Shown: positions 36,554 to 47,123, counted from the first letter of the stretch. The stretch is DNA of 64,000 bases from Pseudarthrobacter sp. NIBRBAC000502770 (GCF_006517815.1 NZ_CP041198.1:2542001-2606000); one strand, 5' to 3'. Translations and numbers: made by a program. Notes: generated by a model from the sequence alone, not told the origin.

Positions 36554-36933
36554 AGTGACAGCCCACCTTCGCGTGCACCGTCAGCGACGGCGGCAATCCG
36601 GCCGTGGTACTTGTTACCACCACGGTCGAAGACAACAGCCTCGACGCCGGCAGCCTTGGCACGTTCGGCAACGAGCTCGCCAACGCGCTTGGCCTTGGCA
36701 GTCTTGTCACCGTCGAATGCACGAAGGTCGGCTTCCAGGGTGGACGCGCTTGCTACGGTCTGGCCAATGGTGTCATCGACAACCTGGACAAATACGTGGC
36801 GTGCGGAACGGTTGACCACCAGACGGGGGCGGGCAGCCGTACCTGAAATGCGCTTGCGGATACGAAGCTGGCGGCGGCTGCGACCAGCAGCCTTGCTCTT
36901 GTTCGTACGCTTCTTGTTAATGGAGATGGCCAT
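36550..36933 (-). CDS. rplR: 50S ribosomal protein L18
   Basis: Encodes 127 residues: [20 protein letters not shown], then [15 protein letters not shown] and the 5S rRNA-binding core ending in [20 protein letters not shown]. It is part of the 5S rRNP in the central protuberance. It sits two bases after rplF and overlaps rpsE by four. Confidence 0.96.
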   Translation of the reverse strand: MAISINKKRTNKSKAAGRSRRQLRIRKRISGTAARPRLVVNRSARHVFVQVVDDTIGQTVASASTLEADLRAFDGDKTAKAKRVGELVAERAKAAGVEAVVFDRGGNKYHGRIAAVADGAREGGLSL

Positions 36934-36935
36934 GG

Positions 36936-37472
36936 TTACTTACCAGCCTTTCCGACCTTGCGGCGGATGACTTCGCCTGCGTAACGGATGCCCTTGCCCT
37001 TGTAGGGGTCAGGCTTCCGCAGCTTGCGAATGTTGGCAGCGACCTCGCCGACCTGCTGCTTGTTGATACCTGAGACAGAGAGCTTGGTCGGTCCCTCTAC
37101 TGCAAAGGTGATGCCGGCCGGAGCCGAAACGTTGACCGGGTGGCTGTAGCCCAGAGCGAACTCAAGGTCAGATCCCTTGGCCTGAACGCGGTAACCGGTA
37201 CCGACGATTTCAAGCTTCTTCTCGTAGCCTGCGGTGACGCCCTGGATCATGTTGGCGATCAGGGTGCGGGTCAGGCCGTGGAGCGAACGGGAGGCGCGCT
37301 CGTCGTTCGGGCGGCTGACGGTCAGGGTGTTGTCATCCAGGGCAACCTCGATGGGGCTGGCCACTGTGTGGGTCAGCTCCCCCTTGGAACCCTTGACGCT
37401 GACGACAGAGCCGTCAACCTTGACCTCAACGCCGGCAGGAACGGTGATGGGGAGACGTCCAATACGTGACAT
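36936..37472 (-). CDS. rplF: 50S ribosomal protein L6
   Basis: Encodes 178 residues: [19 protein letters not shown] and the C-terminal signature [19 protein letters not shown]. Two related domains bind 23S rRNA near the factor-binding site. It follows rpsH by 18 bases. Confidence 0.97.
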   Translation of the reverse strand: MSRIGRLPITVPAGVEVKVDGSVVSVKGSKGELTHTVASPIEVALDDNTLTVSRPNDERASRSLHGLTRTLIANMIQGVTAGYEKKLEIVGTGYRVQAKGSDLEFALGYSHPVNVSAPAGITFAVEGPTKLSVSGINKQQVGEVAANIRKLRKPDPYKGKGIRYAGEVIRRKVGKAGK

Positions 37473-37490
37473 TTTTCTCTTCCTTTCCCG

Positions 37491-37889
37491 TTACCAGACG
37501 TAAGCGAGGACTTCGCCGCCCACGCCCTTCTTGCCGGCCTGCTTGTCAGTCAGGAGGCCGGAAGAGGTGGACAGGATTGCGATACCCAAGCCACCGAGCA
37601 CGTGGGGCAGGTTGGTGGACTTCGCGTAAACGCGGAGGCCCGGCTTGGAGATGCGGCGTACACCGGCGATGGAACGCTCGCGGTTCGGACCGAACTTGAG
37701 GTCCAGGGTCAGCTTCTTGCCAACCTCAGCGTCCTCTTCCTTCCAGCCGGCGATGAAACCTTCGGCCTTGAGGATGTCGGCAACGCGTGCCTTGAGCTTG
37801 CTGTAAGGCATAGACACGGAGTCGTGGTATGCCGAGTTTGCGTTACGCAGGCGCGTAAGCATATCTGCGACAGGATCTGTCATTGTCAT
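37491..37889 (-). CDS. rpsH: 30S ribosomal protein S8
   Basis: Encodes 132 residues from [20 protein letters not shown]; a second ATG two codons later could also be the start. The C-terminal signature [21 protein letters not shown] is canonical. S8 is a primary 16S rRNA binder and in many bacteria represses its own operon. In many genomes rpsN lies just upstream; the 82 bases between rplE and rpsH leave no room for it. Confidence 0.96.
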   Translation of the reverse strand: MTMTDPVADMLTRLRNANSAYHDSVSMPYSKLKARVADILKAEGFIAGWKEEDAEVGKKLTLDLKFGPNRERSIAGVRRISKPGLRVYAKSTNLPHVLGGLGIAILSTSSGLLTDKQAGKKGVGGEVLAYVW

Positions 37890-37971
37890 GTGGGCTCATG
37901 CCCTTCCTCGTAACGGTTTCCGCCGTTCCATCCCCTGGGGAGCGGAGCGGCCGGACCTTTTACGTAGTTAA

Positions 37972-38553
37972 TTAAGCTTCGGTTTTGAACGGGAAACCAA
38001 GCGCCTTGAGCAGCGCGCGGCCTTCGTCATCGGTCTTGGCGGTGGTGACAACCGTGATGTCCATACCGCGGACGCGGTCGATCTTGTCCTGGTCGATTTC
38101 GTGGAACATAACCTGCTCGGTCAGACCGAAGGTGTAGTTGCCGTTGCCATCGAACTGCTTGCCGCTCAGGCCGCGGAAGTCGCGGATACGGGGCAGTGCC
38201 AGGGTGACCAGGCGGTCCACGAATTCCCACATGCGGTCGCCACGCAGGGTTGCGTGTGCACCGATGGGCATGCCTTCGCGCAGCTTGAACTGTGCGATCG
38301 ACTTGCGGGCCTTGGTAACCTGCGGCTTCTGGCCGGTGATCTGGGTGAGGTCGCGGACAGCGCCGTCGATCAGCTTGGAGTCCTTGGCGGCATCTCCAAC
38401 ACCCATGTTCACAACGACCTTCACCAGGCGGGGTACCTGGTTCACGTTCTCGTACTTGAATTCATCCTGGAGCGTTGCCTTGATGGATTCGGCGTACTTG
38501 GTCTTCAGACGAGGAACGATCTTCGTTGCCGGAGTCTCGAGAGTCTCAGTCAT
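37972..38553 (-). CDS. rplE: 50S ribosomal protein L5
   Basis: Encodes 193 residues: [38 protein letters not shown] and the C-terminal [20 protein letters not shown]. With L18 and L25 it binds 5S rRNA. Its ATG shares one base with the rplX stop. Confidence 0.97.
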   Translation of the reverse strand: MTETLETPATKIVPRLKTKYAESIKATLQDEFKYENVNQVPRLVKVVVNMGVGDAAKDSKLIDGAVRDLTQITGQKPQVTKARKSIAQFKLREGMPIGAHATLRGDRMWEFVDRLVTLALPRIRDFRGLSGKQFDGNGNYTFGLTEQVMFHEIDQDKIDRVRGMDITVVTTAKTDDEGRALLKALGFPFKTEA

Positions 38554-38915
38554 TAGATGTCCTTCCCGGAGCTCTTGGACACGCGGATACGGACGGTCTT
38601 CTTGACACCGTTCTTCTCCACAGTGTCGAGGCGGAAGCCCACGCGGGTCGGCTTCTTGGTCGACGGGTCAACCAGGGCCACGTTGGAAATGTGGATCGGG
38701 GCCTCTACGACCTCGATGCCGCCAGTCTTGGTGCCGCGCTGCGACTGTCCAACACGGGTGTGCTTGGTGACGCGGTTGATACCCTCAACCAGCACGCGGT
38801 TGGTGTCGGTGAAGACGCGCAGAACCTTGCCCTGCTTGCCGCGGTCGCCGCCACGCTCAGCCTTGGCGCCAGTGATGACCTGAACCAGGTCACCCTTCTT
38901 GATCTTTGCAGCCAT
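38553..38915 (-). CDS. rplX: 50S ribosomal protein L24
   Basis: Encodes 120 residues with the KOW motif at the N-terminus ([28 protein letters not shown], of which [11 protein letters not shown] is diagnostic). L24 starts 50S assembly and lies at the tunnel exit. It sits three bases after rplN. Confidence 0.96.
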   Translation of the reverse strand: MAAKIKKGDLVQVITGAKAERGGDRGKQGKVLRVFTDTNRVLVEGINRVTKHTRVGQSQRGTKTGGIEVVEAPIHISNVALVDPSTKKPTRVGFRLDTVEKNGVKKTVRIRVSKSSGKDI

Positions 38916-38918
38916 GGA

Positions 38919-39287
38919 CTAGAGCACCTCCGGAGCCAGAGAAACGATCTTCATGAACTTCTTGTCACGCAGTTCACGACCAACCGGTCCGAAGATACGG
39001 GTACCGCGGGGGTCACCGTCGTTCTTCAGGATCACAGCTGCGTTCTCGTCAAACTTGATGTAGGAACCATCCGCACGGCGGCGTTCCTTCTTGGTACGGA
39101 CGATGACGGCCTTGACCACATCGCCCTTCTTTACGTTGCCGCCCGGGATTGCATCCTTGACGGTGGCGACGATGACGTCACCGATGCCTGCGTAGCGACG
39201 GCCGGATCCACCGAGAACGCGAATGGTAAGGATTTCCTTAGCACCCGTGTTGTCGGCGACCTTGAGTCGCGACTCCTGCTGAATCAC
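38919..39287 (-). CDS. rplN: 50S ribosomal protein L14
   Basis: Encodes 122 residues: [20 protein letters not shown] and the [20 protein letters not shown] signature. L14 lies at the subunit interface. In many bacteria it directly follows rpsQ; here a 632-base gap intervenes, so rplN probably starts a separate transcription unit. Confidence 0.97.
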   Translation of the reverse strand: MIQQESRLKVADNTGAKEILTIRVLGGSGRRYAGIGDVIVATVKDAIPGGNVKKGDVVKAVIVRTKKERRRADGSYIKFDENAAVILKNDGDPRGTRIFGPVGRELRDKKFMKIVSLAPEVL

Positions 39288-39868
39288 TATTTACTCCTTG
39301 CGTCGCGCCGGTTCTCAGGCCGTGGTCTTGCTACGGAATGAGCCTTGCGGAACGGTTGATCGGGGTGTCTCTTGACCTGCCTGGATTTTGCCAGACCAGG
39401 CCTAAACGCCCGTGCCAGGAGCAGTTGCTCCCACCCGGTCCGGGAACGGATCCCGGGCGCACAGGGGCACTATGCTGTGGCACGCTTGTTTACGAGGTTG
39501 ATGATGGCGCACGAAAGGCGCCATACAAACTCAATATCCTAGCACGTTTTCCGCCGGTCCCCATATCACCACCGTCGCCTGCCCCGCAAGACGGACGACG
39601 GCGCCGCGCGGGGCAGCCTTCCGGCCCACCCAGGTGCCACTCCCCCGCCAACCCAGGCGCCGGCGTCGTCCGGCAGTCCACTTACGCCCCATCACTACCT
39701 GCAGGAGATCCTCCAACGCGCCATCACCTCCCGCTGGTACGTTTCGGCAAGTGATGTGGCGTTTCCGAAAAGCGTGCAGGAACTGATGGGGCGTTTCGGG
39801 AAAAGGTGCAGGAAGCGATGGGGCGTCTGTGTGGGGCGGACGGCCACGCCCGCTGCCCGTTAAACGAG
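39288..39868. other. Long intergenic region between rpsQ and rplN
   Basis: No gene is supported; the open frames here are short and compositionally unremarkable. The part nearest rplN should contain its promoter. The part from 39681 to 39829 contains the 32-base-period repeat described separately. The remainder shows nothing I can interpret. Confidence 0.5.
39681..39829. repeat. 32-base-period repeats in inverted arrangement
   Basis: On the plus strand two 32-base units (39753-39784 and 39785-39816), each opening GATGKGGCGTTTC and ending with a GTGCAGGAA core, are followed by a partial third (39817-39829). On the minus strand another 32-base unit (39725 back to 39694) opens GATGGCGCGTT and is followed by a partial one, GATGGGGCGTAAG (39693 back to 39681). 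The two half-arrays point away from a centre near 39740. Similarity of the inverted units is limited to the GATGG-CGT and TGCAGG parts. Confidence 0.75.
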
Positions 39869-39902
39869 GATGCCCCCGCTCCCGGAAGGGAGCGGAGGCA
39901 TC
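39869..39902 (-). terminator. rpsQ-proximal hairpin terminator
   Basis: GATGCCCCCGCTCCC (39869-39883) pairs with 39888-39902 around GGAA, with one mismatch. It lies 17 bases after the rpsQ stop on the minus strand and is followed there by CTCGTTT. It closes the S10-type operon. Confidence 0.85.
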
Positions 39903-39919
39903 CAGCAAAGCAGCGGGTG

Positions 39920-40225
39920 CTACTTGGCCTTTTCGAGGATTTCCACGAGCCGCCAGTTCTTGGTGGCGGACAGCGGACGGGTCTCGGCGATGACTACGAG
40001 GTCGCCGATGCCGGCGGTGTTCTCTTCGTCGTGCGCCTTGACCTTGGAGGTGCGGCGGATGACCTTGCCGTACAGTGCGTGCTTCACGCGGTCTTCAACC
40101 TCGACAACGATGGTCTTTTCCATCTTGTCGGAGACCACGTAGCCGCGACGGGTCTTGCGGTAACCGCGCTCCCCAGCCTTGGCTGCGGTAGCAGTTTCGG
40201 TCACGTTCTGGTCCTTTTCACTCAC
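39920..40225 (-). CDS. rpsQ: 30S ribosomal protein S17
   Basis: Encodes 101 residues: [20 protein letters not shown] and [20 protein letters not shown] are canonical OB-fold S17. A 20-residue N-terminal extension is typical of actinobacteria. It overlaps rpmC by four bases and ends the S10-type operon. Confidence 0.96.
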   Translation of the reverse strand: MSEKDQNVTETATAAKAGERGYRKTRRGYVVSDKMEKTIVVEVEDRVKHALYGKVIRRTSKVKAHDEENTAGIGDLVVIAETRPLSATKNWRLVEILEKAK

Positions 40226-40551
40226 TTGGCGTCCTCCTCGGTCTCAGCCTTTTCAGCCTTGTCGGCCTTCTTGGTTGAAGCCTTTTTGGACTTCTTTTCT
40301 TCCTTGGCTTCCACAACCGGTGCGGCAACCTCGGCACGAATGCCCAGTTCGCGTTCGCGGAGAACGGTGTAGATGCGTGCAATGTCCTTCTTTACTGCAC
40401 GCAGGCGGCCGTGGTTTTCCAGCTGTCCGGTGGCGGACTGGAAACGCAGGTTGAACAGCTCTTCCTTGGCCTTGCGGAGTTCTTCAACGAGACGCTCGTT
40501 GTCGAAACCGTCCAGCTGTGCGGGAGCCAGATCCTTGGATCCTACTGCCAT
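40222..40551 (-). CDS. rpmC: 50S ribosomal protein L29 with long charged tail
   Basis: Encodes 109 residues, against about 63 in E. coli. Residues 10-72 are normal L29 ([39 protein letters not shown]). The rest is a low-complexity Lys/Ala/Glu tail ([18 protein letters not shown]). L29 lies by the exit tunnel next to L23, so the tail probably extends into solvent near emerging chains. Confidence 0.95.
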   Translation of the reverse strand: MAVGSKDLAPAQLDGFDNERLVEELRKAKEELFNLRFQSATGQLENHGRLRAVKKDIARIYTVLRERELGIRAEVAAPVVEAKEEKKSKKASTKKADKAEKAETEEDAK

Positions 40552-40553
40552 TT

Positions 40554-40970
40554 CTATTCACCACCCTCGCGACGCACAATGCGTGCCTTCAACGGCAGCT
40601 TGTGGATTGCCAGGCGCAGGGCCTCGCGAGCTACCTCTTCATTGACACCGGAGAGTTCGAAGAGAACCCGACCCGGCTTGACGTTGGCGACCCACCATTC
40701 CGGTGAACCCTTACCGGAACCCATGCGGGTTTCGGCAGGCTTCTTGGTCAGCGGACGGTCCGGGTAGATGTTGATCCAGACCTTACCGCCACGCTTGATA
40801 TGGCGGGTCATGGCGATACGAGCGGACTCGATCTGACGGTTGGTGACGTATGCCGGGCTCAGTGCCTGGATGCCGTACTCACCGAAGGAGACCTGGGTAC
40901 CGCCCGTAGCAGCGCCGGAACGACCCGGGTGGTGCTGCTTACGGTGCTTTACTCGACGTGGGATAAGCAT
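40554..40970 (-). CDS. rplP: 50S ribosomal protein L16
   Basis: Encodes 138 residues: [39 protein letters not shown] and [20 protein letters not shown]. The RMGSGKG loop carries the arginine that is hydroxylated in some bacteria. L16 positions the A-site tRNA. It abuts rpsC. Confidence 0.97.
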   Translation of the reverse strand: MLIPRRVKHRKQHHPGRSGAATGGTQVSFGEYGIQALSPAYVTNRQIESARIAMTRHIKRGGKVWINIYPDRPLTKKPAETRMGSGKGSPEWWVANVKPGRVLFELSGVNEEVAREALRLAIHKLPLKARIVRREGGE

Positions 40971-41801
40971 TTAAGCCTGTCCTCCTTCTGCAGCAGCGGG
41001 TGCTGCTTCAACTGCCGGTGCTTCGGCAGCAGGAGCTGCGTCAGCGGCCGGGCGGTCGTTACGACGGCGGCGGTCACCGCGGTCAGCGCCACCCGGACGG
41101 CCGGGACGGTCGCCACGGCTACCGCGGGACGGTGCAGCAGCGGCCTGTGCGGCCAGTTCCTTGGCGGTGACGTCACCCTTGTAGATCCAAACCTTCACAC
41201 CGATGCGGCCGAAGGTGGTCTTGGCTTCGTAGAAGCCGTAGTCGATGTTCGCGCGGAGGGTGTGCAGGGGCACACGGCCTTCGCGGTAGAACTCCGAGCG
41301 GGACATTTCAGCGCCACCCAGGCGGCCCGAGCAGGCGATACGGATGCCCTTGGCACCTGCACGCTGTGCGGACTGCATGGCCTTCTTCATCGCACGGCGG
41401 AATGCCACGCGGGAAGTCAGCTGCTCTGCAACGCCCTGGGCCACGAGCTGGGCTTCCATTTCGGGGTTCTTGACCTCGAGGATGTTCAGCTGGACCTGCT
41501 TGCCGGTGAGCTTTTCGAGCTCGCCGCGGATGCGGTCTGCTTCTGCTCCACGGCGGCCGATGACGATACCCGGGCGGGCCGTGTGGATGTCCACGCGGAC
41601 ACGGTCACGGGTGCGCTCGATCTCGACCTTGGCGATGCCGGCGCGCTCCATGCCCGTGGACATGAGCTGGCGGATGCGGATGTCTTCGCGAACGAAGTCC
41701 TTGTACCGCTGTCCGGCCTTGGTGCTGTCAGCGAACCAGTGCGATACGTGATCGGTGGTGATGCCGAGTCGGAACCCGTGCGGGTTTACTTTCTGTCCCA
41801 C
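40971..41801 (-). CDS. rpsC: 30S ribosomal protein S3
   Basis: Encodes 276 residues from GTG 41801. [20 protein letters not shown], the KH-domain GXXG loop in [16 protein letters not shown], and the C-terminal LKVWIYKG-type segment [10 protein letters not shown] are present. The last 60 residues form an Arg/Gly- then Ala/Glu-rich tail. S3 lies at the mRNA entry site. It abuts rplV. Confidence 0.96.
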   Translation of the reverse strand: MGQKVNPHGFRLGITTDHVSHWFADSTKAGQRYKDFVREDIRIRQLMSTGMERAGIAKVEIERTRDRVRVDIHTARPGIVIGRRGAEADRIRGELEKLTGKQVQLNILEVKNPEMEAQLVAQGVAEQLTSRVAFRRAMKKAMQSAQRAGAKGIRIACSGRLGGAEMSRSEFYREGRVPLHTLRANIDYGFYEAKTTFGRIGVKVWIYKGDVTAKELAAQAAAAPSRGSRGDRPGRPGGADRGDRRRRNDRPAADAAPAAEAPAVEAAPAAAEGGQA

Positions 41802-42167
41802 TTAGCGAGCCTCCTCTTTCTCCGGGGTAGCGACTACCACGGTGATGTGGCTGGTGCGCTTCTTGATCTGAAATGCACGACCCTGGGCACGCGGCTGGAA
41901 CCGCTTCATGGTCGGGCCTTCATCAACAAACGCTTCGCTGATGATGAGGTCGCCTTCGTCAAACGCCACGCCGTCGCGGTCTGCGAGGACCCGGGCGTTG
42001 GAGATTGCTGACTGAACTACCTTGAATACCGGCTCCGAAGCTGCCTGCGGGGCAAACTTCAGAATTGCCAGAGCCTCATTCGCTTGCAATCCACGAACAA
42101 GGTTGACGACGCGCCGGGCCTTCATAGGCGTTACGCGGATGTGGCGCGCAATTGCCTTGGCTTCCAT
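41802..42167 (-). CDS. rplV: 50S ribosomal protein L22
   Basis: Encodes 121 residues: [20 protein letters not shown] and the loop region [20 protein letters not shown]. Its extended hairpin lines the exit tunnel, where macrolide resistance changes arise; nothing unusual is seen there. It follows rpsS by 38 bases. Confidence 0.97.
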   Translation of the reverse strand: MEAKAIARHIRVTPMKARRVVNLVRGLQANEALAILKFAPQAASEPVFKVVQSAISNARVLADRDGVAFDEGDLIISEAFVDEGPTMKRFQPRAQGRAFQIKKRTSHITVVVATPEKEEAR

Positions 42168-42205
42168 TGCTTTCCTTCTCTCGTCTTTGACGTAAACGCA
42201 GGCGC

Positions 42206-42487
42206 CTAGCGGCGCTTGCCCTTACGGTCGTCCTTGACATGGCCGCGGAATGTCCGCGTGGGAGCGAATTCGCCGAGCTTGTGCCCGACCATCGACTCAG
42301 TGACAAACACCGGGATGTGCTTGCGTCCGTCGTGTACGGCGATCGTGTGTCCGAGCATGTCGGGGATGATCATCGAACGGCGGGACCAGGTCTTGATGAC
42401 GTTCTTGGTGCCCTTTTCGTTTTCCCTGGCTACCTTCACAAAGAGGTGCTGGTCAACGAAAGGACCTTTTTTCAGGCTGCGTGGCAT
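42206..42487 (-). CDS. rpsS: 30S ribosomal protein S19
   Basis: Encodes 93 residues: [39 protein letters not shown] and the ending [16 protein letters not shown]. It pairs with S13 in the 30S head. It follows rplB by 12 bases. Confidence 0.97.
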   Translation of the reverse strand: MPRSLKKGPFVDQHLFVKVARENEKGTKNVIKTWSRRSMIIPDMLGHTIAVHDGRKHIPVFVTESMVGHKLGEFAPTRTFRGHVKDDRKGKRR

Positions 42488-42499
42488 GTGTCCAGGCTC

Positions 42500-43339
42500 C
42501 TATCGCTTGTTCTTGCCAGTACGACGGCGACGCACAATAAGCTTGTCGCTCTCTTTGTTGGGGCGGCGGGTGCGGCCTTCCCGCTTACCGTTCGGGTTGA
42601 CGGGGTTACGTCCACCGGACGTCTTACCCTCACCACCACCGTGCGGGTGGTCAACCGGGTTCATGGCGACACCACGGACGGTCGGGCGAACGCCCTTCCA
42701 CCGCATACGGCCGGCCTTGCCCCAGTTGATGTTCGACTGCTCGGCGTTGCCAACCTCGCCGACAGTTGCGCGGCAGCGCACGTCAACGTTGCGGATTTCG
42801 CCGGAAGGCAGACGCAGCTGGGCGAAGCGGCCTTCCTTGGCAACAAGCTGGATGGATGCGCCGGCGGAGCGGCCCATCTTGGCGCCGCCACCCGGGCGCA
42901 GTTCAACTGCGTGGATGACAGTACCCACCGGGATGTTGAGCAGCGGCAGGTTGTTACCGGGCTTGATGTCAGCACCGGCACCTGCTTCAACAACGTCACC
43001 CTGGGCGAGCTTGTTGGGGGCGATGATGTAACGCTTGGTGCCATCAACGTAGTGCAGGAGGGCGATGCGGGCCGTGCGGTTCGGATCGTACTCGATTTCG
43101 GCAACGCGGGCGTTGACGCCGTCCTTGTCGTGGCGACGGAAGTCGATCAGACGGTACTGGCGCTTGTGTCCACCACCCTTGTGACGGGTGGTGATCTTGC
43201 CGGAGTTGTTACGGCCGCCCTTCTTGGGCAGCGGACGTACCAACGACTTTTCCGGCGTCGACCGCGTAATTTCGGTGAAGTCCGCTACGCTCGAGCCACG
43301 ACGGCCCGGGGTAGTCGGCTTGTACTTACGGATTCCCAT
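42500..43339 (-). CDS. rplB: 50S ribosomal protein L2
   Basis: Encodes 279 residues: [36 protein letters not shown] and the highly conserved [15 protein letters not shown] loop near the peptidyl transferase centre; the catalytically important histidine of that loop is intact. Confidence 0.97.
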   Translation of the reverse strand: MGIRKYKPTTPGRRGSSVADFTEITRSTPEKSLVRPLPKKGGRNNSGKITTRHKGGGHKRQYRLIDFRRHDKDGVNARVAEIEYDPNRTARIALLHYVDGTKRYIIAPNKLAQGDVVEAGAGADIKPGNNLPLLNIPVGTVIHAVELRPGGGAKMGRSAGASIQLVAKEGRFAQLRLPSGEIRNVDVRCRATVGEVGNAEQSNINWGKAGRMRWKGVRPTVRGVAMNPVDHPHGGGEGKTSGGRNPVNPNGKREGRTRRPNKESDKLIVRRRRTGKNKR

Positions 43340-43368
43340 AATTTATTTCCTCGTTAAAGTGGTCTCCG

Positions 43369-43674
43369 CTACGCGAGCGGACCGCCGAAGATGTCGATGG
43401 TGCCTTCTTTGAGGGTGACAATCGCACGCTTGGTGTTCTTGCGGGTACCCCATCCGAATTTGGTGCGCTTGCGCTTACCGGCACGGTTGATGGTGTTGAT
43501 CGATTCGACCTTGACGGAGAAGATCTTCTCCACGGCCAGCTTGATCTCGGTCTTGTTCGAACGGGGGTCCACCAGGAAGGTGTACTTGCCCTCGTCGATC
43601 AGGCCGTAGCTCTTTTCCGACACGACGGGTGCAAGCACGACGTCGCGGGGATCCTTGATGGTGGCTGCACTCAC
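43369..43674 (-). CDS. rplW: 50S ribosomal protein L23
   Basis: Encodes 101 residues: [20 protein letters not shown] and [21 protein letters not shown]23 docks trigger factor and SRP at the tunnel exit. It overlaps the rplD stop by four bases. Confidence 0.96.
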   Translation of the reverse strand: MSAATIKDPRDVVLAPVVSEKSYGLIDEGKYTFLVDPRSNKTEIKLAVEKIFSVKVESINTINRAGKRKRTKFGWGTRKNTKRAIVTLKEGTIDIFGGPLA

Positions 43675-44291
43675 TTGGCATCCTCCTCGTTCTTAGCTGC
43701 CTTGGCGGCAACGAATGCGTCGTAGGCAGCCTTGGTGAAGACAACGTCATCGGAGACGAGGACGTCGTAGGTGTTCAGCTGGTCTGCGTACAGAACGTGA
43801 ACGCCGGCGAGGTTGCGCACGGACAGTGCGGCAACGTCGTTATCGCGCTCGATGACGACCAGCAGGTTCTTGCGGTCGGAAACACCGCGGAGCGTTGCCA
43901 GGGCGGTCTTGGCGGACGGCTTGGTGCCTTCAACCAGTTCTGCGACAACGTGGATGCGACCGTTGCGGGCCCGGTCAGAGAGTGCGCCGCGCAGTGCAGC
44001 AGCAATCATCTTCTTGGGGGTGCGCTGGCTGTAGTCACGCGGGGTGGGACCGTGGACAATGCCACCGCCGGTCATGTGGGGAGCACGGATGGAACCCTGA
44101 CGGGCGCGGCCGGTGCCCTTCTGCTTGAACGGCTTGCGTCCTGCACCGGAAACTTCAGCGCGGGTCTTGGTCTTGTGGGTTCCCTGGCGGGCAGCAGCGA
44201 GCTGGGCAACGACAACCTGGTGCAGCAGCGGCACGTTGGTCTGAACGTCGAAGATCTCTGCAGGCAGGTCAACCTGGACAGTGTTAGCCAT
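43671..44291 (-). CDS. rplD: 50S ribosomal protein L4
   Basis: Encodes 206 residues. The rRNA-binding loop [25 protein letters not shown] (shown by [18 protein letters not shown]) and [16 protein letters not shown] are canonical. L4 reaches into the exit tunnel with L22; in E. coli it also represses the S10 operon, but no corresponding leader structure is shown here. It sits four bases after rplC. Confidence 0.97.
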   Translation of the reverse strand: MANTVQVDLPAEIFDVQTNVPLLHQVVVAQLAAARQGTHKTKTRAEVSGAGRKPFKQKGTGRARQGSIRAPHMTGGGIVHGPTPRDYSQRTPKKMIAAALRGALSDRARNGRIHVVAELVEGTKPSAKTALATLRGVSDRKNLLVVIERDNDVAALSVRNLAGVHVLYADQLNTYDVLVSDDVVFTKAAYDAFVAAKAAKNEEDAK

Positions 44292-44295
44292 TGAA

Positions 44296-44946
44296 CTAGG
44301 CTCCCTTCACGGCGGTGCGTACGAAGACGACCTGGCCGCGGGCACCGGGAACGGCACCCTTGATCAGGAGCAGCGACTTCTCGACGTCGACCGCGTGAAC
44401 GGTGAGGTTCAGCGTGGTGTGACGAACGGCGCCCATGCGGCCGGCCATTCTCATGCCCTTGAAGACGCGGCTCGGGGTGGATGCGCCACCGATTGAACCG
44501 GGCTTACGGTGGTTCTTGTGGGCACCGTGGGAAGCTCCAACGCCGTGGAAGCCGTGACGCTTCATAACACCGGCGAAGCCCTTACCCTTGGTGGTCCCGA
44601 CGACGTCGATCTTCTGGCCGGCTTCGAAGAGCTCTACGGAGAGCTCCTGGCCCAGCTCGTACTCGGCAGCATCTGCGGTACGAAGTTCGACGACGTGGCG
44701 GCGAGGCGTGACGCCTGCCTTTTCAAAGTGACCAGCCAGCGGCTTGGTGACCTTGCGGGGATCGATCTGGCCGTAGCCGATCTGAACGGCGACGTAGCCA
44801 TCAACTTCTGCGTTGCGCAGCTGGGTGATGACGTTCGAGTCTGCCTGGACCACAGTGACGGGGATGAGCTTGTTGTTCTCGTCCCAGACCTGGGTCATGC
44901 CGAGCTTCGTGCCCAGCAGGCCCTTTACGTTACGGGTTGCGGTCAT
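44296..44946 (-). CDS. rplC: 50S ribosomal protein L3
   Basis: Encodes 216 residues: [37 protein letters not shown] and [21 protein letters not shown] long loop reaches towards the peptidyl transferase centre. It follows rpsJ by 17 bases. Confidence 0.97.
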   Translation of the reverse strand: MTATRNVKGLLGTKLGMTQVWDENNKLIPVTVVQADSNVITQLRNAEVDGYVAVQIGYGQIDPRKVTKPLAGHFEKAGVTPRRHVVELRTADAAEYELGQELSVELFEAGQKIDVVGTTKGKGFAGVMKRHGFHGVGASHGAHKNHRKPGSIGGASTPSRVFKGMRMAGRMGAVRHTTLNLTVHAVDVEKSLLLIKGAVPGARGQVVFVRTAVKGA

Positions 44947-44963
44947 AGTCTCTCAGCACCTCC

Positions 44964-45272
44964 CTACAGCTTGATTTCGATGTTCACGTCAGCCGGCAGG
45001 TCGAGACGCATGAGCGAGTCGACAGCCTTCGGCGTGGGATCGATGATGTCGATAAGACGCTTGTGCGTGCGCATTTCAAAGTGCTCGCGGCTGTCCTTGT
45101 ACTTGTGCGGAGAGCGGATAACGCAGTAAACGTTCTTCTCCGTGGGCAGCGGCACGGGGCCAACTACCGTTGCGCCTGCGCGCGTGACCGTCTCAACGAT
45201 CTTCCGTGCTGAAACGTCAATGACCTCGTGGTCGTATGACTTCAGCCGGATGCGGATTTTTTGTCCCGCCAT
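44964..45272 (-). CDS. rpsJ: 30S ribosomal protein S10
   Basis: Encodes 102 residues: [39 protein letters not shown] and [15 protein letters not shown]10 is part of the 30S head and also of the NusB-NusE antitermination complex. It is the first gene of the S10-type operon, with a long untranslated region upstream. Confidence 0.97.
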
Positions 45273-45668
45273 GTCGCCTGACTCTCTTTCAGTCTGTGCT
45301 TCCCCGGATTAGGGCTGCCCTGTTCACTTACTCGTTGTATGGCTGCCGAAGCATTTGAGGTCGTAACCACCATCCGCCGCACAAACTGAATCCGGATAAA
45401 TCCGGGTTCCTCACCTTGCCGGCGTAACCGACCCCCGCGGTCGGGCGTGTCGCGCTGGGCGCGCATATGAATCCGCAGTTCCTTGGGGGTGGGTTATGTT
45501 TGGTCTTCAGCTTGGACCCTGCACCCGGCATTATCCGGATCGGGACACGAAGAAGCGCTTGAACAACTCATCTAGTATGCCGGAAAAGCCCGGCAGATGC
45601 GAATTGGCCTTCCGTTCGCCCCCTGAGATCCCATTGCAGTGGCATGAAACCGGCTGGATGATAGGTGC
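45273..45668. promoter_or_regulatory. rpsJ operon leader, shared with the GH1 gene 5' region
   Basis: A 396-base gene-free stretch between divergent genes. It contains several small palindromes: CCGGATAAATCCGG (45392-45405), CCGAC/GTCGG around 45428-45444, CGCGC-TGG-GCGCG (45451-45463) and ATCCGGAT (45533-45540). They could form a structured leader for ribosomal operon control. I cannot assign promoters with confidence, and the short frame at 45242-45466 has no recognisable homologue. Confidence 0.4.
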
Positions 45669-47119
45669 ATGACCCTGGAAGGCACTGAATCGGTGACGCA
45701 ACTGGCCGGGCGCGTGCCGCCGTCGTTCACCCTTGGCGTCGCCGCCGCGGCGTTCCAGATAGAAGGCGCGCTGACGGCAGGAGGCCGCGGGCCCTCGGGG
45801 TGGGACGCCTTCGCGGAGAAACCCGGCGCCATCATTGACGGCCACTCCCCCGCAGTGGCGTGCGACCACTACAACCGGCTGCCGGAAGATGTTGGACTGC
45901 TCAAGGAGCTGGGCGTTGACTCCTACCGGTTCTCCCTGTCCTGGCCGCGCATCCAGCCTGATGGCCAGGGCAGCTTCAACGCTGAGGGCCTGGACTTTTA
46001 CGACCGCCTAATCGACCAGCTCCTTGAGGCCGGCATCTCCCCCATGGCCACCCTGTACCACTGGGACACCCCCCTGCCGCTGGAACACCGCGGCGGCTGG
46101 CTGAACCGGGATACCGCTGAGCGGTTCGGCGAGTACGCACGCGCCGCCGGTGAGCGGTTTGGCGATCGCGTTGACCAGTGGGTGACACTCAACGAGCCCG
46201 TGTCGGTCACCCTCAATGGATACGCGCTGGGAGTCCACGCGCCGGGACGCCGCCTGATGTTCGACGCCCTCCCCGCCATCCACCACCAACTCCTGGCGCA
46301 TGGACTTGGCGTGCAGGCCCTGCGGGCAGCCGGCGTAGCGGGCGGCGTCGGCCTGACCAACCTGCACTCCCCCGTCAGGCCTGCCACCCGGAAGATCGGC
46401 GACCGACTGGTGGCGCATCTGTACGACCTGCTGATGAACAGGCTCTACGCCGATCCAGTCCTGCTGGGGCGCTACCCGTCCCTGCCCTTGTATGCGAGGC
46501 CGTGGCTGCGCTCCATTGGCAGGATTTCCGATGCCGACCTGAAGACCATCCACCAGCCGCTGGACTTCTACGGCCTCAATTACTATTTCCCGGTCAAAGT
46601 GGCCCTGGGGCCAGGCATCACCCCTTACCTGCGGACATGCACCAGGAGTTGGCGAAGCTGCCCTTCCACGAGGCGGGTTACCCGGAGTACGGCAGCACCG
46701 GCTTCGGCTGGCCCGTCGCGCCGGAGCATCTGGGTGTCCTGCTGCAGGAGATGCGGGACCGGTACGGGCCATCCCTCCCGCCGGTATACATCACCGAAGG
46801 CGGCGCGAGCTTCCCGGAACCGGACCGCGTTACGCAGACCCTGGAGGACACGGACCGGGTGGCGTACCTCGCAACCCATCTGGGGGCAGCCTTGGAGGCC
46901 ACCTCGCCCGGCGGCGTCGCAGAAGGCGTGGACCTGCGGGGCTACTATGTGTGGACGCTGATGGACAACTTCGAGTGGGCCGCCGGATACTCCCAGCGCT
47001 TTGGCCTGGTGCATGTGGATTTCGACTCGCTGGAGCGGACTCCCAAGCGTTCCTTCTACTGGTACCAGGCGTTGTCCCGGGCCCGCGGCAGCCGGCAGGA
47101 CCACACGGTCCGTCCCTAA
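45669..47119 (+). pseudogene. GH1 family beta-glucosidase interrupted by a single-base frameshift
   Basis: The first part (from ATG 45669) reads as a normal glycoside hydrolase family 1 enzyme: FTLGVAAAAFQIEGA, YRFSLSWPRI and the acid/base glutamate E176 in TLNEPVS. Near residue 318 the homology leaves this frame and continues one base out of phase, with HEAGYPEYGSTGFGW, the nucleophile motif YITEGGAS and YYVWTLMDNFEWAAGY, ending at 47119. Adding one C to the C4 tract at 46621-46624 restores an unbroken frame (ITPLPADMHQELAKLPF). Either the gene is inactivated, since acid/base and nucleophile fall in different products, or the base is a sequencing error in a C run. It would hydrolyse beta-glucosides. 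Confidence 0.85.
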
Positions 47120-47123
47120 AGGG

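Noticed and set aside
39338..39754. Open frame of 138 codons in the rpsQ-rplN gap
   Set aside because: No ribosome site, no recognisable domain, and its 3' part covers the repeats.
39681..39829. CRISPR array
   Set aside because: The units are contiguous without spacers, only two to three per direction, and no cas genes are near.
45242..45466. Possible leader peptide or small gene before rpsJ
   Set aside because: No ribosome site or recognisable family; it overlaps the rpsJ start and palindromes of the leader.
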